Shown here: positions 15,250 to 15,605 of the stretch, in pieces
Numbering within the stretch: the stretch's first letter is position 1
How the letters are laid out: each line of letters begins with the position of its first letter
Assembly (NCBI GenBank): GCA_041746855.1
Contig: JBGTGG010000073.1
Coordinates: 1-15,605 of the forward strand
Length of the DNA stretch: 15,605 nt
Direction: 5' to 3'
From: JBGTGG01 sp041746855
GTDB lineage: Bacteria > Bacteroidota > Bacteroidia > Cytophagales > Cyclobacteriaceae
Made by a program: the position numbers and the translations under genes
Notes under the pieces: generated by a model
Database searches by the model: none
Seen by the model: only the letters and a program-made list of their open reading frames with translations
What the model was told of the DNA's origin: nothing

Positions 15250-15605
15250 ATGATCACCGTACAGGAGCAAATAAGCCTTCAGCCCTTCAACACTTTTGGA
15301 ATTGATGTCACCGCAAAGTATTTCACTATTGTAAGATCCAAAGATGAGTTGATAGCATTATTTCAGTTGCCGGTCTTTCAATCGGAAAAGCACATCCTGT
15401 TGGGCGCTGGTAGCAATGTTCTGTTTACACAAGATTTCGATGGCCTTGTTATAAAAAATGAAATAAAAGGAATCGCTATTGTTGAAGAGAATGAAACTGA
15501 GGTAGTAGTGGAAGTAGGTGCAGGCGAGGGTTGGCATGACTTTGTGCTGTATGCTATCAACAAAAATTGGGGTGGTATTGAAAACCTTTCCCTCATCCCC
15601 GGAAC
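15250..15605 (+). CDS. murB: UDP-N-acetylenolpyruvoylglucosamine reductase, 5' part (3' end beyond window)
   Basis: MurB reduces UDP-GlcNAc-enolpyruvate to UDP-MurNAc with NADPH and FAD, a committed cytoplasmic step of peptidoglycan synthesis. The first 118 codons are visible from the ATG at 15250 and the frame runs off the right edge. The FAD-binding domain motifs are clear: LQPFNTFGID near the start, LLGAGSNVL (around residues 51-59), VEVGAGEGWHDFV (around 88-100) and GGIENLSLIPG at the edge. The substrate-binding domain and the catalytic serine and glutamate lie outside. A 74-nt gap separates it from the lipoprotein gene. That gap contains a TTTG at 15194-15197 and TACACCTTG at 15221, a poor promoter match. 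Confidence 0.96.
   Translation, partial: MITVQEQISLQPFNTFGIDVTAKYFTIVRSKDELIALFQLPVFQSEKHILLGAGSNVLFTQDFDGLVIKNEIKGIAIVEENETEVVVEVGAGEGWHDFVLYAINKNWGGIENLSLIPG

Overview
The window reads as a chromosomal segment of a member of the Bacteroidota, most likely the Cytophagia/Cytophagales. The signs are: a C-terminal sorting tail of the type IX secretion system (T9SS) on the DUF1501 protein; a DUF1800/DUF1501 pair followed by an outer-membrane barrel protein and a lipoprotein; the IECPRDAMQG form of HMG-CoA lyase; the alaS | M23 peptidase | MerR neighbourhood, which I recall as common in this phylum; almost no Shine-Dalgarno sites; and one clear TAnnTTTG-type -7 promoter box. No rRNA, tRNA, transposase or phage gene is visible.

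Layout. Positions 1-1505 (minus) hold the first 501 codons of alaS; its 3' part lies off the left edge. Diverging from it is a rightward block at 1618-6335: two tandem paralogous membrane-anchored M23 (LytM-type) peptidases, a secreted CapA/PGA_cap-family protein, a small MerR-type regulator and dprA. This block mixes cell-envelope remodelling with DNA uptake and processing. Positions 6336-7883 (about 1.55 kb) contain no gene but hold a dense array of nested hairpin repeats. Six repeat units are built from a few modules, and the array runs right up to the 3' end of the next gene. Positions 7884-9446 (minus) carry HMG-CoA lyase followed by a secreted five-TPR protein.

Positions 9616-15175 (plus) form a tight four-gene cluster with gaps of 6-9 nt: a DUF1800 protein, a DUF1501 protein with a Tat-like N-terminus and a T9SS C-terminal tail, an outer-membrane beta-barrel protein and a putative surface lipoprotein. 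The likeliest common theme is assembly of a cell-surface or secreted complex of unknown substrate. The window ends inside murB (15250 to the right edge), a peptidoglycan precursor gene.

The two parts that ordinary annotation does not explain are the intergenic repeat array and the DUF1800/DUF1501 surface operon. In the array, L-P modules and Q-R modules are reverse complements placed around a central palindrome, one stem position differs in a compensated way between hairpin families, some units have lost a hairpin, and a copy of the 3' end of the TPR gene is embedded among the repeats.
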